This document shows positions 5,149 through 6,233 of a stretch of DNA of 6,233 nucleotides, piece by piece. How positions within the stretch are numbered: position 1 is the first letter of the stretch; every line of letters begins with the position of its first letter. Under the pieces are notes generated by a model that saw only the letters and a list, made by a program, of their open reading frames with translations, had not been told where the DNA came from and did no database searches. Source of the stretch: Candidatus Woesearchaeota archaeon UBA119 (lineage in GTDB: Archaea; Nanobdellota; Nanobdellia; Woesearchaeales; UBA119); assembly GCA_002505945.1 (NCBI GenBank), contig DAWM01000019.1, positions 19,211 to 25,443 on the forward strand. The letters run 5' to 3'. Both the position numbers and the translations under genes were made by a program.

Positions 5149-6233
5149 ATGAGTATGAAAAATCCAAATCGGAAGGGACAATTGAAGATTACTTTACTAT
5201 CTCTAATGCTGATAATTGGCTTTGCAGCCCTGGTAAGCTCAAGCCTGCTTCAGCTGGATAAGGAAACATATTATATTGGAGATGAGGTAAATATAAGTAT
5301 TGAGAATCTTTCTAATTATAATCTAACTATCCAAGGCCCCAATAGTTCAAGGAGATGTATAGATTGCAACATCTCAAATATAACCATTCAGCCAAAAGAT
5401 GTTGGATCGTATAAGCTAATCCTTGAGGCTGAGAACATCTCAGAAATAAAGGAATTCATGCTTAATGGCACAGAGGAAAGCAAGCCGCCTAAGCAAACAA
5501 AAAAGGAGAACAATACAACATCTAATTCATCAAAGGATGATATAATCAATAGCATCTCGGTCAAAACTGATAAAGAGATATATCGGCTTGGGGAAGAGGT
5601 TGAAATAACCATCAATTGCCAGCTAAGCTATAAGCTGATTATATCCCATAAAGACAAGAGATATTCTTCTACCTCTGATGAGAAGATTATCTGGTTTGAG
5701 CCTCAGGAAGAAGGGAAATATCAAATCATGCTTTATCCAAAAGGACGAAACGAAAACCCTACCACTTCTTTTGAGGTGGTAAGTAATATAAGTTCAGAGA
5801 AAAAGAAACTTCCTAAGAAAGTCTCTGATTCAGTAGAAGTAAAGATAAAGAACAGCAAAGGGAAAGAAAGGTCTATTCAGGCAGAGGTATTTGAAAAGGA
5901 GGGTTCAGGCAGACTAAATATCCTTTCAAACTCCGAAAGAAAGAATCTCAGGTTCTTCCCAGATGTAAAGAACATCAAGATGGTTGAATTTGAGGATGTA
6001 AGTCTTGGAGCAGGGATAGAGCTTGGGCTGGAGTCTGTGCCTTTAGATAAGGTAAAGGAACATAACAAGAACTTCATCTCATCCTTTGCTGTGAACCCTG
6101 AAAGTATTAACTTCACAAAAGGAAGGCTTGTTAAGGTAGCTGAAGGCAAAGAACTATACAAATGCAGGGACTGGAATTTCTCTGAGCAGGAATGTTGGGG
6201 CGAATGGGAAAAGGTCATGGATTTGATTCCAGG
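5149..6233 (+). CDS. Secreted multidomain Ig-like surface protein, 3' truncated
   Basis: The frame is open from ATG at 5149 to the right edge (361 codons plus two bases). ATG at 5155 is an alternative start. The N-terminus is a signal peptide: a basic region (residues 4-13), hydrophobic core 14-29 and a likely cleavage near 30-32. Two similar beta-sandwich modules follow, each opening with D-K-E-x-Y-x-x-G-[DE]-E-V-x-I (residues 37-49 and 141-153). Ser/Asn/Lys-rich linkers (about 107-130 and 212-226) come after each. A third domain from about 229 ends, as far as visible, in a C339-x9-C349-W-x-E-W motif then D-L-I-P-G. I recall that motif from the C-terminal half of large secreted DPANN proteins. 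Glycosylation sequons are frequent. It starts one base after the RHH gene and is probably under that regulator's control. The function is unknown; a cell-surface or secreted binding protein is inference. Confidence 0.85.
   Translation, partial: MSMKNPNRKGQLKITLLSLMLIIGFAALVSSSLLQLDKETYYIGDEVNISIENLSNYNLTIQGPNSSRRCIDCNISNITIQPKDVGSYKLILEAENISEIKEFMLNGTEESKPPKQTKKENNTTSNSSKDDIINSISVKTDKEIYRLGEEVEITINCQLSYKLIISHKDKRYSSTSDEKIIWFEPQEEGKYQIMLYPKGRNENPTTSFEVVSNISSEKKKLPKKVSDSVEVKIKNSKGKERSIQAEVFEKEGSGRLNILSNSERKNLRFFPDVKNIKMVEFEDVSLGAGIELGLESVPLDKVKEHNKNFISSFAVNPESINFTKGRLVKVAEGKELYKCRDWNFSEQECWGEWEKVMDLIP

Noticed and set aside
4964..5615. Antisense ORFs opposite the RHH gene and the start of the right-hand surface protein
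   Set aside because: The + strand frames have a complete RHH fold and a signal peptide with repeated modules; the antisense frames show nothing comparable.
5877..6218. Antisense ORF of 113 codons near the right edge
   Set aside because: The + strand frame is open throughout and contains the C-x9-C-W-x-E-W motif, so this is a shadow.

Overview
This window most likely comes from an AT-rich archaeal genome, probably a DPANN lineage of the Woesearchaeota/Pacearchaeota/Nanoarchaeota type. The evidence is archaeal box A (TATA-like) promoters, one GGTGA-type ribosome binding site, probable leaderless starts, and secreted proteins dense in N-glycosylation sequons and built from CARDB and Ig-like modules. 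The lineage is an inference from style; no rRNA or universal marker is present. All confident genes lie on the + strand.

Layout: (1) Positions 1-2717 hold the 3' part of a very large secreted surface protein, cut off by the left edge. It has a CARDB remnant, about six Ig-like modules, a second CARDB domain and a C-terminal domain. (2) After a 157-base gap with a promoter and a clear ribosome binding site come two genes that overlap by one base. One encodes a cysteine-rich lipoprotein (2875-3504). The other encodes a five-span membrane protein with a zinc finger on the predicted cytoplasmic side and a cysteine-rich outer tail (3504-4418). (3) Positions 4419-4829 hold no confident gene. They contain a hairpin on the stop codon, a hairpin plus T-run terminator candidate, a possible leaderless 26-codon hydrophobic ORF and a perfect 20-bp palindrome. 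(4) A strong box A at 4830 precedes a perfect 18-bp palindrome, a 35-codon ORF, a 47-residue ribbon-helix-helix (RHH) regulator (5004-5147), and a secreted multidomain protein starting one base after the RHH stop and running off the right edge.

How the genes may work together: the window looks like a cell-surface locus. The lipoprotein and membrane protein form one translationally coupled unit, plausibly an envelope module linking extracellular disulfide-rich domains to a cytoplasmic zinc finger. The RHH gene and the downstream surface protein form another unit, whose palindrome over the predicted transcription start is a natural autoregulatory operator. No known system (CRISPR, toxin-antitoxin, restriction, transposon) is recognisable. 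Genes 2 and 3 strongly prefer GAA over GAG for Glu while the flanking surface-protein genes use both about equally, so the pair may have a separate origin.
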